Assembly (NCBI GenBank): GCA_900554555.1
Contig: USIC01000045.1
Span: 1-6,722 of the forward strand
DNA length: 6,722 nt
Direction of reading: 5' to 3'
Source: an uncultured Solobacterium sp.
GTDB lineage: Bacteria > Bacillota_I > Bacilli_A > Erysipelotrichales > Erysipelotrichaceae
A model generated the notes under the pieces. It was not told the origin of the DNA, ran no database searches, and saw nothing but the letters and a program-made list of their open reading frames with translations. A program made the translations under genes and the position numbers. Shown here in pieces: positions 5,321 through 6,722 of the stretch. The stretch's first letter is position 1, and every line of letters starts with the position of its first letter.

Positions 5321-5391
5321 CGTAGAGTAAGCGTAATTTTATATACATGACAATTAATCTTTCATGCATGTTGATAGGGGGATTTAACGAT

Positions 5392-6105
5392 ATGTTAGAG
5401 GTTAACAATTTAACAAAGAAATATAAGAAGGTAGCAGCTGTAGATCATATTAGTTTTACAGTACCTAGTGGAAAAGTAGGTATCTTACTAGGGCCTAATG
5501 GTGCTGGTAAATCTACAACGATCAAGAGTATTGCAGGTTTACTGCGCTATGAGGGTGAAATTAAGATTAATGGTTTACCGTCAAAGTCCGTTGATGCCAA
5601 GAAGATATTTGCGTATGTACCTGAAATTCCAGCGATGTTTGGAGCTTTAACTGTGATGGAGCATATTGAATATGTTCGTCGTGCATATCATTCTCATATT
5701 ACAGATAAAGAAGTAGAAAAACTTTTGATTCGATTTGAAATGTTGGATAAGAAAGATAAACTTGGAGATGAGTTATCGAAAGGTATGATGCAGAAGGTAA
5801 GCATTATCTGTGCTTTATGTATTAAGCCTGAAGTTATTTTGTTTGATGAACCTATGGTGGGCTTAGATCCAGCCGCAATCAAGGAACTCAAAAAAGTAAT
5901 CTTTGAAATGAAGGATAAAGGTGTAACCGTTCTTCTAAGTACACATATGCTAGAGATGGTTCAGGAGTTGTGGGATATTCTTTATATTATGGACCATGGT
6001 AAAGTAATTGGTACTTACGAAAACGATGGAACACAGAATCAAAATATTGAAGACTTGTTCTTTTCTTTAACAGATAAAGAAGATGAAAAGGAGTCTCAAG
6101 AATGA
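5392..6105 (+). CDS. ABC transporter ATP-binding protein, EcsA-like
   Basis: This 237-residue cytoplasmic ATPase subunit would power the membrane partner encoded directly downstream. The motifs are complete: Walker A GPNGAGKST (34-42), a Q-loop region YVPEIP (75-80) with Glu where Gln is classical, the signature LSKGM (128-132) in place of LSGGQ, Walker B VILFDEP (148-154) with catalytic E153, the D-loop GLDP (157-160) and the switch H185 in STHML. The LSKGM signature, the YVPE Q-loop and an acidic tail after DLFFSLT are like EcsA of Bacillus as I remember it, an exporter ATPase linked to protein secretion and membrane proteolysis; the substrate here is unknown. I start at ATG 5392 because AGGGGG at 5376-5381 is ideally placed and MLEVNNLTKKY is the normal N-terminus of the fold. 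The in-frame ATG at 5347 has no ribosome site. The stop overlaps the permease start as ATGA. Confidence 0.93.
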   Translation: MLEVNNLTKKYKKVAAVDHISFTVPSGKVGILLGPNGAGKSTTIKSIAGLLRYEGEIKINGLPSKSVDAKKIFAYVPEIPAMFGALTVMEHIEYVRRAYHSHITDKEVEKLLIRFEMLDKKDKLGDELSKGMMQKVSIICALCIKPEVILFDEPMVGLDPAAIKELKKVIFEMKDKGVTVLLSTHMLEMVQELWDILYIMDHGKVIGTYENDGTQNQNIEDLFFSLTDKEDEKESQE

Positions 6106-6722
6106 ATGCCTTATTCTACTTACATAAACGCATATTGATTAATGGATTCAAGCGCTCAATTCGAAAGCCGGCTTTTGTATTAATGTTAATTGCAGCGATT
6201 GCTTATTTTGTATTACTTGCTGCTGGATATAAAAGTCTTTTCAATAAGATTGGTATCACAAACGCATCAGAATTTGTTGTGTTAATTATGGTGCTACAAC
6301 TGTATTTAGGTGTTCCAGGCTTAATACAGTACTTCAAGCGAAAAGGACTGTTGTTTAGAAAAGCAGATGTTCAATTTGTTTTTCAAGCTCCGATTCATCC
6401 AAAAGAAATTTTGTTGTTTAGTGGTCTGAGAAGTATTTTGGTTTCATCACTTTTCATGATTGTTTTCTGTATTTTTGGTTGTATTTTGTATCCGGCAAGT
6501 ACATTACAGTTTTTATTGTATGTAGTTGTTTATTTGGGTTTTGATTTCTTTATTGAAATGAGTTTAATTGTTTTATGTTATGGAAATGAAACAATTCCTA
6601 ATAAATATATTCGTTTTATTTCTTATCTTTTATATATCGTATTGGCTGCTTTAGCGGTTGGATTCATTTTACTTGTAATCGATCATGGCTATAGTATGAC
6701 AATTGTTGTAGAGTATCTAAAG
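6102..6722 (+). CDS. Putative ABC exporter permease, N-terminal 207 residues (runs off the right edge)
   Basis: The gene starts at ATG 6102, overlapping the ATPase stop by 4 bases, with a strong AAAAGGAG at 6086-6093. The frame stays open for 207 codons to the window edge. The visible part has a basic N-terminus and about five hydrophobic helices (about 24-43, 56-78, 107-129, 134-158 and 171-193). A cytoplasmic segment, ADVQFVFQAPIHPKEILLF (88-106), matches the pattern ADV..LF.API.P...LL that I recall from the large Bacillota 'putative ABC exporter' permease family (about 500-plus residues). That makes it the membrane half of the exporter, with the ATPase encoded just upstream. The substrate is not evident and the C-terminus is not in view. 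It belongs to the ATPase transcription unit. An ATG at 6106 in another frame closes quickly and is not the start. Confidence 0.88.
   Translation, partial: MNALFYLHKRILINGFKRSIRKPAFVLMLIAAIAYFVLLAAGYKSLFNKIGITNASEFVVLIMVLQLYLGVPGLIQYFKRKGLLFRKADVQFVFQAPIHPKEILLFSGLRSILVSSLFMIVFCIFGCILYPASTLQFLLYVVVYLGFDFFIEMSLIVLCYGNETIPNKYIRFISYLLYIVLAALAVGFILLVIDHGYSMTIVVEYLK

Noticed and set aside
5347..5391. Longer start for the ABC ATPase at ATG 5347
   Set aside because: It adds 15 residues before the normal N-terminus, has no ribosome site, and the strong AGGGGG lies before ATG 5392.
1..6722. CRISPR array, insertion sequence, tRNA gene, toxin-antitoxin or phage elements
   Set aside because: No repeated spacer units, transposase motifs, cloverleaf sequence or integrase were seen; the content is ordinary core and transporter genes.

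Overview
The window is AT-rich bacterial chromosome with tight gene packing, good Shine-Dalgarno sites, sigma-A-like promoters and a tRNA-dependent T-box leader in front of a tryptophanyl-tRNA synthetase gene. That combination points to a low-GC Gram-positive (Bacillota). The protein flavour and gene order fit something near the Erysipelotrichales, but that is an impression from memory, not a search result. It reads as ordinary core genome: I see no phage, transposon, CRISPR array, toxin-antitoxin pair or defence island.

Positions 1-3044 (+ strand) form one compact run. It starts with the 3' part of a probable HD-domain phosphohydrolase gene, followed by rdgB (house-cleaning nucleotide pyrophosphatase), a four-helix membrane protein of the Lit/TIGR01906 lipoprotein transacylase family, trmL (tRNA wobble 2'-O-methyltransferase), a 61-residue single-span membrane protein of unknown function, and a RidA-family enamine/imine deaminase with an unusual cysteine-rich tail. 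The first four genes overlap one another, which suggests translational coupling. The run closes with an intrinsic terminator at 3020-3044. The set mixes nucleotide and metabolite damage control with tRNA modification and lipoprotein remodelling.

Positions 3045-3982 hold a single-gene unit: an extended -10 promoter, a YitT-family membrane protein with a DUF2179 domain, and a terminator whose 5' arm includes the end of the coding sequence. It converges on trpS (minus strand, 4024-5013). The two terminators face each other across a perfect 18-bp AT-rich palindrome.

Positions 5014-5391 are a 378-base gap between divergent genes. It is filled by the trpS T-box leader (specifier, antiterminator and terminator can all be traced), the trpS promoter, a back-to-back promoter for the rightward genes, and their leader of about 65 bases. 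From 5392 to the right edge lies an EcsAB-like ABC exporter pair: an ATPase gene overlapping by 4 bases with a permease gene that runs off the window.

The observations most worth a second look are the cysteine-rich tail on RidA, the small membrane protein next to it, the complete absence of tryptophan from the T-box-controlled TrpS, and the Lit homologue coupled to rdgB and trmL.
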